A stretch of DNA of 64,000 bases from Streptomyces radiopugnans. GTDB lineage: Bacteria > Actinomycetota > Actinomycetes > Streptomycetales > Streptomycetaceae. Below, piece after piece: positions 54,238 through 62,590 of this stretch (positions within the stretch are counted from its first letter, which is position 1; the number at the start of each line of letters is the position of its first letter). The stretch spans positions 62,001-126,000 of the forward strand of contig NZ_FOET01000016.1 in NCBI RefSeq assembly GCF_900110735.1, read 5' to 3'. Below the pieces are notes generated by a model. The model saw nothing but the letters and a program-made list of their open reading frames with translations. It searched no databases and was not told the DNA's origin. Made by a program: the position numbers and the translations under genes.

Positions 54238-54272
54238 GACGGGACGCTTCGAAACATTCGAAGCGTCCCGTC
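54238..54272 (+). terminator. Terminator of the RHS toxin-immunity operon
   Basis: A perfect 16-bp stem (54238-54253 with 54257-54272) with loop ACA is followed by GGCGTTTTG. Confidence 0.85.
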
Positions 54273-54323
54273 GGCGTTTTGATCAGGCTCTTGTCCACTA
54301 CTTCTTCAGCGGACAACCAACGT

Positions 54324-54527
54324 GCGATCCGCCAGGACGGCCTCAAGGACCCCGTCTTCAAGAAGTCGACCGCGGACGCCGACGTGGACCGGCTGATCCG
54401 CAACACCTACAAGGTGCTGCTGACACGCGGGATGGTCGGCACGATCGTCTACTCGACGGACCCGGAGACGAGGGAGAAGCTGCGGGAGCTGGCGGGCGGG
54501 GTGGAACGGGAACTCGCCACGGCCTGA
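54324..54527 (+). pseudogene. C-terminal fragment of a DUF2075 helicase-like protein
   Basis: The last 67 codons of a DUF2075 (Schlafen-like DNA/RNA helicase) gene remain, with the hallmark block DRLIRNTYKVLLTRGMVGT followed by IVYSTDPETREKLREL. The rest of a protein normally over 600 residues is missing; the sequence to the left is the terminator of the RHS operon. It has no plausible start or ribosome site, so it should be inert. Full-length relatives are often found in defence loci. Confidence 0.7.
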
Positions 54528-54651
54528 CACGGGCCCCGGCCACGGCGCCGGAGAGGCCGCACAACGTGCGGAGCCGAGACGCGCAGAGCCGAGACGAGCC
54601 CGGGCAGGACGGCGGCGGCGCCGTGGGCGTCGGCGGCACCCGCCAGAGGTA

Positions 54652-54679
54652 TTGACGTCGCCCACCGGTTCCCTATCAT
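54652..54679 (+). promoter_or_regulatory. Sigma-70-type promoter of the glycosidase relic
   Basis: TTGACG (54652-54657), a 16-base spacer and TATCAT (54674-54679) form a near-consensus promoter. Confidence 0.65.
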
Positions 54680-54705
54680 TCAGGTTGCTCGACACTCCGA
54701 TCGTT

Positions 54706-54721
54706 GTTCGATATTACGAAC
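54706..54721. promoter_or_regulatory. Operator-like inverted repeat GTTCG-N6-CGAAC
   Basis: Five-base inverted arms GTTCG and CGAAC flank ATATTA. The repeat lies about 20 bases after the expected transcription start, where a repressor would block elongation. It fits a LacI/ROK-type sugar-responsive operator. Confidence 0.5.
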
Positions 54722-54799
54722 ACACCGGAGTCGTTTCATCGCACAGCAGGGCATCTCCGGGTCACACCCCCGAACGCCGAGCCGCAAGGAGCCTGCCGC

Positions 54800-55194
54800 A
54801 TGCGTATGCCATGGCCTCATGAGTCCTCATCCGGTCGCCGCGCGCCGGCGAACGCCACCGGCCTCGCCGTCGGCGCGGTCCCCAAGCCGGGGTGGGAGTG
54901 GAACCACAACCCGGACAGCACCAAGTGGTCGGCGGGCTGACCATGGACGGCGACTGGAACACCACCGGCACCGGCCGCGAACTCGCGAGCGCGGACATCC
55001 GCCCCGGCGCGGCACGTCCGGGGACCTTCTCCTGCAACACCGACGGCACCACGTTCACCCGGCTCGGGCCCGACTGCCCGATGGGCAACGACCGGCGGTT
55101 CTTCACGGGACACCGGTTCGCCCTCTTCAACCACGTCACCCGGGCGCTCGGCGGTTCGGTCCGCGTCACGGGGTTCGAGCCGTCCGCGCTCTGA
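54800..55194 (+). pseudogene. Relic of a GH43 arabinofuranosidase/xylosidase gene
   Basis: The promoter, operator, ribosome site (AAGGAG, 54786-54791) and ATG of a secreted glycosidase gene survive, but the coding part is collapsed. The first piece ends in VPKPGWEWNHNPDSTKW, the start of the GH43 C-terminal beta-sandwich, then stops. The next frame carries GLTMDGDWNTTGTG directly joined to ADIRPGA, TDGTTFTRLGP and FALFNHVTRALGGSVRV, later parts of the same domain. The catalytic domain and at least two internal segments are deleted and the frame is shifted. The original enzyme probably acted on arabinoxylan, like the intact GH62 gene that follows. Confidence 0.65.
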
Positions 55195-55544
55195 GCCGGG
55201 CCGATACCGGCCGACCGCCCACCGCGCCCGGCCGTACTGGGAGAAGCATGAACCCGCTCCAGCGCTTCGGGCGTCACCGAGTCCCGGTCCCGGTCCCGCC
55301 GACCGTGACGACGCCCGGGACCGCGACGGGCTCACCCGGCGCCGTCCGGGCCTCCGCCCCGGACGCCCATGCGGTCCGAAGGCGCCGGGCGCCACCGGTC
55401 TTCCGGAAGGCAGCGAAGGACCGGCAAGCCACAAGCGGTCCGCCGCGGTGCCCGCGGACCGCCGCACACCTCACCACCCCGACAGTCCGGGCAACCTCTG
55501 ACGAGGCCGACCGGAACCGCCCACTCAAGGTTGGGAAAGTCCCC
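55195..55544. other. Spacer with a second truncated gene start
   Basis: An ATG at 55248 behind GGGAGAAGC opens MNPLQRFGRHRVPVPVPP, which looks like the start of a signal peptide whose hydrophobic core is lost. The frame then runs on as low-complexity Pro/Arg/Thr sequence and is in phase with the GH62 gene. It is probably another remnant of a secreted hydrolase gene and not a true N-terminal extension of GH62. Confidence 0.35.
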
Positions 55545-56969
55545 ATGCACAGAGGAAGTTCCATCCGCAGGCATCCGTCCGCGGTGCTGGCCGCCGTGGT
55601 CGCGGCCCTGGCCGCGCTGGCGGCGGTGCTCGTCGCCCCATCTGCGCAGGCGGCCACCAGCGGCGCCTTACGCGGCGTCGGCTCGAACCGGTGTCTCGAC
55701 GTGTCGGGCGCCGGCCAGGCCGACGGCACGCAACTGCAGATCTACGACTGCTGGGGCGGGGCCAACCAGCAGTGGACGCTGACGGACGACAACCGGCTGA
55801 CCGTGTACGGCGACAAGTGCCTGGACGTTCCGAACCACGCCACCACGGCCGGTACCCGGGTGCAGATCTGGACCTGTTCGGGCGGCGCGAACCAGCAGTG
55901 GCGGGTGAACTCCGACGGCACGATCGTCGGCGTGCAGTCCGGGCTGTGCCTGGAGGCCGCGGGCGCGGGGACGGCCAACGGCACGGCGGTGCAGATCTGG
56001 ACGTGCAACGGCGGCAGCAACCAGAAGTGGACGGGCCTGTCCGGTACGCCGCCGACGGACGGCGCGTGCTCCCTCCCCTCGACGTACCGCTGGACGTCGA
56101 CGGGCGCGCTGGCGCAACCGGCGCACGGGTGGGCCGCGGTGAAGGACTTCACCGCCGTCAAGCACAACGGCAGGCACCTGGTCTACGCGACGAACTACTC
56201 GGGAACGTCGTACGGCTCGATGATGTTCAGCCCCTTCACGAACTGGTCGGACATGGCGTCGGCCGGCCAGACCGGGATGAACCAGGCCGCGGTGGCGCCC
56301 ACGCTGTTCTACTTCGCGCCCAAGAACATCTGGGTGCTGGCGTACCAGTGGGGTCAGTGGCCCTTCATCTACCGCACGTCGAGCGACCCCACCAACCCCA
56401 ACGGCTGGTCCTCCCCGCAGCCGCTGTTCACCGGGAGCATCTCCGGCTCCGACACCGGCCCGATCGACCAGACCCTGATCGCCGACGACCGGAACATCTA
56501 CCTGTTCTTCGCCGGTGACAACGGCAAGATCTACCGGGCGAGCATGCCGATCGGGAACTTCCCGGGCAACTTCGGCTCGTCGTACACGACGATCATGAGC
56601 GACACGAAGGCCAACCTGTTCGAGGGCGTACAGGTCTACAAGGTCAAGGGCCAGAACCAGTACCTCATGATCGTCGAGGCGATGGGCGCGAACGGGCGCT
56701 ACTTCCGCTCCTTCACGGCCTCCAGCCTGAGCGGCTCGTGGACCCCGCAGGCCGCCAGTGAGAGCAATCCCTTCGCGGGCAAGGCCAACAGCGGCGCCAC
56801 CTGGACCAACGACATCAGCCACGGTGACCTGGTCCGCGACAACCCCGACCAGACCATGACCATCGACCCCTGCAACCTGCAGTTCCTCTACCAGGGCAAG
56901 GACCCGGGCGCGGGCGGCGACTACAACCGGCTGCCGTGGCGGCCGGGTGTCCTCACCCTGCGGCGCTGA
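55545..56969 (+). CDS. Secreted GH62 alpha-L-arabinofuranosidase with CBM13
   Basis: This 474-residue enzyme has a signal peptide (1-36, ending APSAQAATS) and a ricin-type CBM13 at about 37-165 with the three QxW repeats NQQWTL, NQQWRV and NQKWTG. A GH62 five-bladed propeller covers about 175-474 (YRWTSTGALAQPAHGW, HLVYATNYSGTSYGSMMFS, KANLFEGVQVYKV, NDISHGDLVRDNPDQTM). GH62 removes arabinose side chains from arabinoxylan; CBM13 binds xylan. The ATG at 55545 begins a good signal peptide but has only a weak ribosome site; expression may depend on the promoter of the upstream relic. A 16-bp terminator follows. Confidence 0.9.
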   Translation: MHRGSSIRRHPSAVLAAVVAALAALAAVLVAPSAQAATSGALRGVGSNRCLDVSGAGQADGTQLQIYDCWGGANQQWTLTDDNRLTVYGDKCLDVPNHATTAGTRVQIWTCSGGANQQWRVNSDGTIVGVQSGLCLEAAGAGTANGTAVQIWTCNGGSNQKWTGLSGTPPTDGACSLPSTYRWTSTGALAQPAHGWAAVKDFTAVKHNGRHLVYATNYSGTSYGSMMFSPFTNWSDMASAGQTGMNQAAVAPTLFYFAPKNIWVLAYQWGQWPFIYRTSSDPTNPNGWSSPQPLFTGSISGSDTGPIDQTLIADDRNIYLFFAGDNGKIYRASMPIGNFPGNFGSSYTTIMSDTKANLFEGVQVYKVKGQNQYLMIVEAMGANGRYFRSFTASSLSGSWTPQAASESNPFAGKANSGATWTNDISHGDLVRDNPDQTMTIDPCNLQFLYQGKDPGAGGDYNRLPWRPGVLTLRR

Positions 56970-57093
56970 CCTTCCGGATCCCGGGTCGCGGGTCACGGTT
57001 CCCCGTGACCGTGATGTGGTGCGGTCCGCGGGCGTGCGGACGAGCCGTCCACGGCGCGGGTGACTCCACCCGCTGACCGGCGCCCACCGCATC

Positions 57094-57128
57094 GAGGAAC
57101 CCCGGCCGCGCGGCGGCCGGGGTTCCTC
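57094..57128 (+). terminator. Hairpin terminator after GH62 gene
   Basis: A perfect 16-bp stem (57094-57109 with 57113-57128) has loop GCG. It lies 125 bases after the GH62 stop. Confidence 0.75.
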
Positions 57129-57524
57129 TCGCCTCCGATACCGCCGCCGCGGCCCGCCCGCCCGCACCGCGGCGCTCCGGACCGTCCACCGCACCCCCGG
57201 CGAGGGCATCGACTTCGCCGGCACCGCGGACGCGCACTCCGCGGCGCGCTCCCGGACCCGCTTCTACACGGGGAGTCCCGCCGGCCGGCGCATGCTCGAC
57301 GCTGCCGAACAGCTCGCCGTCCCGGCGGCGACGACGCGAGTCGGACCGGCGGTTCACGGCCCGGGCCGGCGAGGACGGTCTCTCACGCTTCCGGCGCGAA
57401 CCCACCGTTCGGCCCGGAGGGGGCGCGTTCACGGAGGGGCAGTGGTCCTCGCCCGAACTCTCCCGGACCGTCACGCGCGCATCTGTCATGCTGCTCCACC
57501 AGGGCATCACCATCCGGGGGGATC
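57129..57524. other. Intergenic stretch, possible gene remnants
   Basis: No intact gene is seen. One plus-strand frame reads IDFAGTADAHSAARSRTRFY and RRMLDAAEQLAVPAATTRVG with natural composition but no start, suggesting a decayed gene end. The remainder is uninformative GC-rich sequence. Confidence 0.3.
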
Positions 57525-57929
57525 GTGTCCGACGCGTCCAGGCCCAAGCCCGCGCTCAAGCGCTGTGTCGTATGCCGCCTGCCGGTGGCCGGGAAGAAGC
57601 TCGTGCTCACCACGGCCGGACAGCCGGCGCACCGCGCCTGCCGGCCGGCCACGGGCCGCTCGCCGTCCCGTTCGGCGGCTCCGTCCGGTCCCGTCCGGGC
57701 ACCGAAGGACATCAGCCGCGCCGAACTCCTCAGGAGGATCGAGGCGTTGCGGAAGCGCGACGCGAAAACGAAGCCGGGTGCCGCGAAGGTGCGGCCTGCC
57801 CGTCGCCCCAAGCCGCAGGCGGCGTCGCACCGCGGCAAGCGGCCGGTTCCCCCGCCCCAGCCTTACTACGGCGTGGAGATGAAGTTCATCGACGGCCGGT
57901 GGGTGCAGATGCACCCGGACTCCGAGTAG
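57525..57929 (+). CDS. Small basic protein with a Cys/His treble-clef-like motif
   Basis: This 134-residue protein starts MSDASRPKPALKRCVVCRLP (GTG). An early CVVC and later HRAC (18 residues apart, joined by GKKLVLTTAGQP) could hold one zinc ion. A basic, Ala/Lys/Arg/Pro-rich middle follows (about 45-110) and a conserved-looking end YYGVEMKFIDGRWVQMHPDSE. The overall charge suggests nucleic-acid binding. The family is not recognised. GGGGGGAT lies just upstream of the GTG. It sits alone at the right end of the accessory region; its function is unknown. Confidence 0.6.
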   Translation: MSDASRPKPALKRCVVCRLPVAGKKLVLTTAGQPAHRACRPATGRSPSRSAAPSGPVRAPKDISRAELLRRIEALRKRDAKTKPGAAKVRPARRPKPQAASHRGKRPVPPPQPYYGVEMKFIDGRWVQMHPDSE

Positions 57930-58034
57930 CGGCCGCCTGCCGTACCGGCTCGGTCCGGGGCGTGTCCGCAGTGAGCGGGAGGCCGGGGAAACAAGGGTTT
58001 TCGCCACAACCGTCCCGGCCGGTGTGCCGCATGC

Positions 58035-58040
58035 GAGGAT
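58035..58040 (+). promoter_or_regulatory. Leaderless-type -10 box GAGGAT
   Basis: GAGGAT ends eight bases before the GTG at 58048, matching the spacing seen at other leaderless starts in this window. Confidence 0.45.
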
Positions 58041-58047
58041 GGGGGGC

Positions 58048-59583
58048 GTGACCGAATCGTCCCCCTCGCCTGTCGTCCAGGGAGCGCCCCCCGGCCGCGG
58101 TCTGGGGCCCCGTGCCGCCGCTGTGCTCGTGTTCGGGTCCTCGGCCGCGGTCCTGGTGGTCGAGATCGTCGCTCTGCGGCTGCTGGCCCCCTACCTCGGC
58201 CTCACCCTCGAGACCAGCACCATGGTGATCGGCATCGCCCTGACCGCGATCGCCCTCGGCTCCTGGCTGGGCGGGCGCATGGCCGACCGGATCGATCCGC
58301 GCCGGCTCCTGGGCCCCTCGCTCGGGGTGTCGGGAGCGGTCGTGGCGCTCACCCCCGCCGTGCTGCGCGCCACCGCCGAGTGGGCTCCGGCGGTACTCCT
58401 GTCGATCGCGTCGCTGACCATCCTCGTGCCGGGCGCGCTGCTCTCCGCGGTGACGCCGATCGTGACCAAGCTGCGTCTCACCAGCCTCGCCGAGACCGGA
58501 ACGGTCGTCGGCCGGCTGTCCGGCGTCGGCACCGCCGGCGCCATCGCCGGCACCGTCCTGACCGGCTTCGTCCTCGTGTCGCGGCTGCCGGTCAGCGGCA
58601 TCCTGCTCGGACTGGGAACACTGCTGGTGGCCGGCTCGGCGCTCGTCGAGTGGCGAACGCGCGGGTGGAGCGGCGCCCCCGCCCTGGCGCTCGCGGTCGT
58701 CGCCGGCGGCCTGGCCACCACGGTCGTGCCCGGTGGCTGCGACGCGGAGACCAGGTACCACTGCGCACGGGTGGTCTCCGACCCCGACCGGGACGGCGGC
58801 CGCACACTCGTCCTGGACGGAGTGCGGCACTCCTACGTCGACATCGAGGACCCGACCTTCCTGGAGTTCACGTACGTGCGCGCCATCGCGTCGGTGGTCG
58901 ACGCGGCCTTCCCCGAAGGCGAGCCACTCGCCGCCCACCACCTGGGCGGCGGCGGACTCACCTTTCCCCGCTACCTCGCGGCCACGCGGCCCGGGACGCA
59001 CAGCGTCGTGTCCGAGATCGACGGCGGGGTCGTGCGCATCGACCGCGACCGGCTCGGTCTGAGTTCCGAAGCCGGTGTCGACGTACGCGTCGAGGACGGC
59101 AGGCTCGGCCTGCGGCGACTGGACACCGGCAGTCTCGACCTCGTCGTCGGCGACGCGTTCGGGGGCGTCAGCGTGCCGTGGCACCTCACCACGGTGGAGG
59201 CGATGACCGACGTACGGCGGGTGCTCGACGAGGACGGCCTGTACGTCGCCAACCTCATCGACCACGGTGACCTGGCCTTCGCACGCGCCGAAGCGGCCAC
59301 TCTCGCCGAGATCTTCGAGCACGTCGCCCTCGTCGGCGAACCCGCCGACATCGGCCTCGACCCGGCAGCCGTCCCCGAGGGCGGCAATCTGGTGGTGCTC
59401 GCCTCCGGCCGGCCGATCGACCTGCGTGCGGCCCAGGAAGCGCTGGACGCCCGGCGGACCGGTTGGAAGATCGCCTCCGGCGACGACCTGACCTCCTGGA
59501 TCGGCGACGCCCGGGTGCTCACCGACGACTACGCACCCGTCGACCAGCTCCTCCAGCCCTACGGCTCACGGGGCGGCCGGTGA
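58048..59583 (+). CDS. Fused membrane domain plus spermidine-synthase-like protein
   Basis: This 511-residue protein has six to seven membrane helices in residues 20-235 (ETSTMVIGIALTAIALGSWLGGRMADR is the landmark block, cut here to ETSTMVIGIALTAIALGSWL). A cytoplasmic Rossmann domain of the spermidine synthase type follows from about 265 (YVDIEDPTFLEFTYVRAI, LGGGGLTFPRYLA, SEIDGGVVRIDRDRLGL, LDLVVGDAFGG). The G-rich loop and acidic SEID residue that bind the aminopropyl donor are kept; whether polyamines are truly made is unproven for this fused class. It is convergent with the cobalt transporter operon. Confidence 0.8.
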   Translation: MTESSPSPVVQGAPPGRGLGPRAAAVLVFGSSAAVLVVEIVALRLLAPYLGLTLETSTMVIGIALTAIALGSWLGGRMADRIDPRRLLGPSLGVSGAVVALTPAVLRATAEWAPAVLLSIASLTILVPGALLSAVTPIVTKLRLTSLAETGTVVGRLSGVGTAGAIAGTVLTGFVLVSRLPVSGILLGLGTLLVAGSALVEWRTRGWSGAPALALAVVAGGLATTVVPGGCDAETRYHCARVVSDPDRDGGRTLVLDGVRHSYVDIEDPTFLEFTYVRAIASVVDAAFPEGEPLAAHHLGGGGLTFPRYLAATRPGTHSVVSEIDGGVVRIDRDRLGLSSEAGVDVRVEDGRLGLRRLDTGSLDLVVGDAFGGVSVPWHLTTVEAMTDVRRVLDEDGLYVANLIDHGDLAFARAEAATLAEIFEHVALVGEPADIGLDPAAVPEGGNLVVLASGRPIDLRAAQEALDARRTGWKIASGDDLTSWIGDARVLTDDYAPVDQLLQPYGSRGGR

Positions 59584-59668
59584 CGGGAGGCGCGTCCGGG
59601 CCGCCCTGCCTACGCGCTCGGACAGGCCGCCCCGCGCCCGCGTACGGTCCCCGCCCCGACTCCGGTGC

Positions 59669-60532
59669 CTACCGCGGCGCCTCCGCTCCCTCCGGTTCCG
59701 CGCCCGGAACGAAGAGCGCGGCCAGCTCCTCCGGGGTGCGGGGCGCGGCGGCACCGGCCGGCAGGCCCCGCGACCGCAGCAGCCGCGCCACCGCGACGCC
59801 CCAGGGCAGCCGCAGCCCCGCCTGCCGCAGGAGGCCGGTGCGGGGCAGCATCGTGGCCGCCGGACCGCAGCGCACCCCCTCCGGGGTGAGCAGCGCCGCG
59901 TCGTCGGCCCAGAGCAGGGCGAGGTCGACGTCGTGCGTGGCCATCACCACCGTCGTGCCGCCCTCGCGCAGTCCGTCCAGGGTGGCGAGCAGCCGCTCCC
60001 GGCCGTCCGGGTCGAGCCCCGCGGTCGGCTCGTCGAGGACCAGGACCTTCGGCCGCATCGCGACCGCCCCCGCGATCGCGGCCCGCTTGCGCTGGCCGTA
60101 GGAGAGCAGATGGGTGGGACGGTCGGCCAGGTGGCCGATGTCCAGGGCGGTCAGGGCCTCGTCGACCCGCGCCCGCACCTCGGCGTCCGGCAGCCCGAGG
60201 TTCAGCGGCCCGAAGGAGACGTCCTGGGCGACGGACGCGGCGAAGAGCTGGTCGTCCGGGTCCTGCACGACGAGCTGGACGGTCGTCCGCAGCCGGGTCA
60301 GCCCCTTGCGGTCGTAGGCGACGGGTCGCCCCTGGAGGGTCAACTCGCCGGTGTCCGGCCGCAGTCCGCCGCTCAGCAGCCGCATCAGCGTGGTCTTGCC
60401 GCTGCCGTTGCGGCCCAGCAGGGCGAGCGCGCGCCCCTCGCGCACCTCGAAGTCCAGGCCGCTGAGCACGAGCGGCCCGTCCTCGTAGGAGAAGGACGCG
60501 CCCCGCAGGGCGACGAGTGCCGGCTCGCTCAT
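59669..60532 (-). CDS. cbiO: Cobalt ECF transporter ATPase CbiO
   Basis: This 287-residue energy-coupling ATPase has Walker A LLGRNGSGKTT, a Q-loop at VVQDPDDQLF (the ECF hallmark), signature LLSYGQRKRAAIAGA, Walker B VLVLDEPTAGLD and the switch His in ATHDVD. All residues needed for hydrolysis are present. It is the last gene of cbiMNQO, overlapping cbiQ by four bases (ATGA). A C-terminal extension (about 215-287) follows the ATPase core. It powers cobalt import for vitamin B12 synthesis. Confidence 0.92.
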   Translation of the reverse strand: MSEPALVALRGASFSYEDGPLVLSGLDFEVREGRALALLGRNGSGKTTLMRLLSGGLRPDTGELTLQGRPVAYDRKGLTRLRTTVQLVVQDPDDQLFAASVAQDVSFGPLNLGLPDAEVRARVDEALTALDIGHLADRPTHLLSYGQRKRAAIAGAVAMRPKVLVLDEPTAGLDPDGRERLLATLDGLREGGTTVVMATHDVDLALLWADDAALLTPEGVRCGPAATMLPRTGLLRQAGLRLPWGVAVARLLRSRGLPAGAAAPRTPEELAALFVPGAEPEGAEAPR

Positions 60533-61278
60533 GTCAGCGGCCCTTCCAGGACGAAGGTGAGGGCGGTCACGGAGCCGAGGAGCGCGACGCTGCCGCAGGC
60601 GAAGCGCCCGGAGACGCCGGCCTCGGGCACCAGCACCCGCAGGGCGCCGTCGTAGCCCCGCCCGGCGAGCCCGTCCTGGAGCCGGGCGGCCCGGCCGAAG
60701 GCGCGGACGAACGCGGTGGCGCCGAGGGAGGCCAGGGAGCGCCAGGCCGCGGCCCGGGTGGTGTGCCCGAGCCGGGCGGCCTGCGCCTCGCGCACGCGGC
60801 GCACCGAATCCAGCAGCAGGAAGCTCATCCGGTACGTCACCAGGGCGACGTCCACGACCGGCGCGGGTACGCCGGCCCGTACCAGCCGGGGGAGCAGGTC
60901 GGACATCGGGGTGGTGAAGGCGAACAGCAGCACGCCCAGGGAGGCCGCCGAGGTGCGCAGCAGCACCTCCCCGGCGCGGGCCGGGCCGTCGTCGGCCAGG
61001 GACAGGAAACCCTCCGGGCCGGCGACCTGGACCAGCAGCGTGGCCGCGCCGGTCACGCAGAAGCCCAGTGGCACCCGGCAGGCGCGCCACAGCCTGCGGC
61101 CGGGCACGCCCGCCGGGCCCAGCAGCACGGCGAGCGCGGTGAGGGCCACCAGGGCCGCGCCCGGCCAGGGCGGCAGGCAGAGCGCCAGCGCGGTGAGGCC
61201 GAAACCGAGCACGGCCTTGTCCACGGGGTGGCGGCGGCGCCAGCGACTGCTGTGCGCCGCCGCGTCGATCGGCAGCAC
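60529..61278 (-). CDS. cbiQ: Cobalt ECF transporter permease CbiQ
   Basis: This 249-residue T-component has about five membrane helices and the coupling helices RVREAQAARLG and GRAARLQDGLAGRGYDG, which carry the Ala-Arg-Gly-type motifs that bind the ATPase. It begins at the GTG reading VLPIDAAAHSSRWRRRHPVDK, with GGGAGG about ten bases upstream and five bases after the cbiN stop. It forms the core complex with CbiO and CbiM/N. Confidence 0.9.
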   Translation of the reverse strand: MLPIDAAAHSSRWRRRHPVDKAVLGFGLTALALCLPPWPGAALVALTALAVLLGPAGVPGRRLWRACRVPLGFCVTGAATLLVQVAGPEGFLSLADDGPARAGEVLLRTSAASLGVLLFAFTTPMSDLLPRLVRAGVPAPVVDVALVTYRMSFLLLDSVRRVREAQAARLGHTTRAAAWRSLASLGATAFVRAFGRAARLQDGLAGRGYDGALRVLVPEAGVSGRFACGSVALLGSVTALTFVLEGPLT

Positions 61279-61283
61279 GGGGC

Positions 61284-61670
61284 TCAGGCCTCCCGGGTCT
61301 CGAGGTCCCCGGCGGCGCCCGCGGCGCTCCCGGTTTCCCCCGGCCGGGCTCCCGGCTGTGCCTCCGCGGCGCGCCGCTCGCCCTGGCGGCGCCCGCGGCG
61401 CAGGCCGAAGTAGTAGGCGAGAACGCCCGTGCCGAGCGCGGCCTGCAGGGCGAACAGCGCCGACTCCACCTCGCCGGACGGCGGCTCGTACAGCGGCGCG
61501 AACCACGGCTCGTAGTCCGGCTCGATCTCGGTGATCGCCGTCTCCGCCTCGGCATCCGCACCGGCGAACGGCTCCTCCTTGTGGTCTCCGAGACCGAGGG
61601 CCAGGGGCAGGACCGCGAGCGCGGCCACGGCGAGCAGCAGCAGGGCGTTGACCGCGGTGTTCCTCTTCAT
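61284..61670 (-). CDS. cbiN: Cobalt transporter accessory subunit CbiN
   Basis: This 128-residue protein has two membrane helices (about 7-27 and 69-88) around an external loop with FAGADAEAETAITEIEPDYEP and WFAPLYEPPSGEVESALFALQ (each a CbiN hallmark), then a charged tail of about 35 residues. CbiN works with CbiM to load cobalt. Its ATG shares one base with the cbiM stop. The C-terminal tail is longer than usual for CbiN. Confidence 0.9.
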   Translation of the reverse strand: MKRNTAVNALLLLAVAALAVLPLALGLGDHKEEPFAGADAEAETAITEIEPDYEPWFAPLYEPPSGEVESALFALQAALGTGVLAYYFGLRRGRRQGERRAAEAQPGARPGETGSAAGAAGDLETREA

Positions 61671-62380
61671 CACGCCACCGCCCCACTGTCGGCCTTCTTC
61701 CCGGTCCCGGCCCTTCCACCGGGCAGGAGCACGCCCAGCCGGACCAGTTCGCCCCGGCTGGACTGCACCAGCAGCCGCATCACGAACACCGTCAGGAGCC
61801 CCTCGCTCACCGCGAGGGGGATCTGCGTGAGGGCGAAGATGGAGCCGAACTTGCCGAGCGCGCCCCAGAACCCGCTGACCGGGTCGGGGAAGGCCAGCGC
61901 GAGCTGCGCGCTGGTGACGCAGTAGGTGGACAGGTCGGCGGCGAAGGCGCCGAAGAAGACGGCCGCCATCAGCGGCGCGCCGTACCGCCGCAGCAGCCTG
62001 TAGAGGGCGTATCCGGCCCAGGGGCCGACGATCGCCATCGAGAAGGCGTTGGCGCCCAGCGTGGTCAGGCCGCCGTGCGCGAGCAGCAGCGCCTGGAAGA
62101 GGAGCGTGATGGTGCCCAGCACCGCCATCATCGGCGGCCGGAACAGGATGGCGCCCAGCCCCGTGCCGGTGGGGTGCGAGCAACTCCCGGTCACCGAGGG
62201 CAGTTTCAGGGCCGACAGGACGAACGTGAAGGCACCGGAGGCGCCCAGGAGCAGAGTGCTCTCGGGGTGCTCCCTGACCTCACGGGTGAGACTGCGGACT
62301 CCGTGGACGATGAACGGCGCGGACGCGACGCCCCAGGCGACCGCGTGCGCGGGGGGCAGGAAGCCCTCGGCTATGTGCAT
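61670..62380 (-). CDS. cbiM: Cobalt transporter substrate-binding subunit CbiM
   Basis: This 236-residue S-component starts MHIAEGFLPPAHAVAW. The free N-terminus, with His at position 2, is the cobalt ligand site in this family, which fixes this ATG exactly. Further landmarks are LPSVTGSCSHPTGTGLGAIL and LGANAFSMAIVGPW, with six to seven helices in total. It heads the cbiMNQO operon behind a cobalamin riboswitch, so B12 represses cobalt import. Nickel is the alternative substrate in the family, but the riboswitch makes cobalt the strong choice. Confidence 0.93.
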   Translation of the reverse strand: MHIAEGFLPPAHAVAWGVASAPFIVHGVRSLTREVREHPESTLLLGASGAFTFVLSALKLPSVTGSCSHPTGTGLGAILFRPPMMAVLGTITLLFQALLLAHGGLTTLGANAFSMAIVGPWAGYALYRLLRRYGAPLMAAVFFGAFAADLSTYCVTSAQLALAFPDPVSGFWGALGKFGSIFALTQIPLAVSEGLLTVFVMRLLVQSSRGELVRLGVLLPGGRAGTGKKADSGAVA

Positions 62381-62423
62381 GACCGGACAGACCCTCTCCA
62401 GCACCTCGTGGATGGTTGACGCG

Positions 62424-62590
62424 CCTTGGCCGGTCTCCTGGCTGACGGGTGACACCGCCCGGGCTCCGCCTTCCCGGGTCCCGGAGGACCCAGTGGCCGC
62501 CCGCGAGGGCTGGAGCCGGACTTCCCGATCACAGTGGCGAGGGCCGCACCGGTATCGCACCGGATTTCCCGTTCACCAAGGCGTGGCGAC
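62424..62590 (-). promoter_or_regulatory. Cobalamin riboswitch upstream of cbiMNQO
   Basis: Read on the minus strand, the leader contains the class landmarks: GGTGAACGGGAAATCCGGTG at the 5' side, GCCCTCGCCACTGTGATCGG, GGAAGTCCGG, the B12-box GCCACTGG, GACCCGGGAAGGCG and the final AGCCAGGAGACCGGCC. It ends about 45 bases before the cbiM start, leaving room for a translation-blocking or terminator fold. Boundaries are approximate and no folding was computed. Confidence 0.92.

Noticed and set aside
55248..55544. Extending the GH62 protein to the ATG at 55248
   Set aside because: The added 99 residues are low-complexity and would bury the clear signal peptide at 55545 inside the protein.
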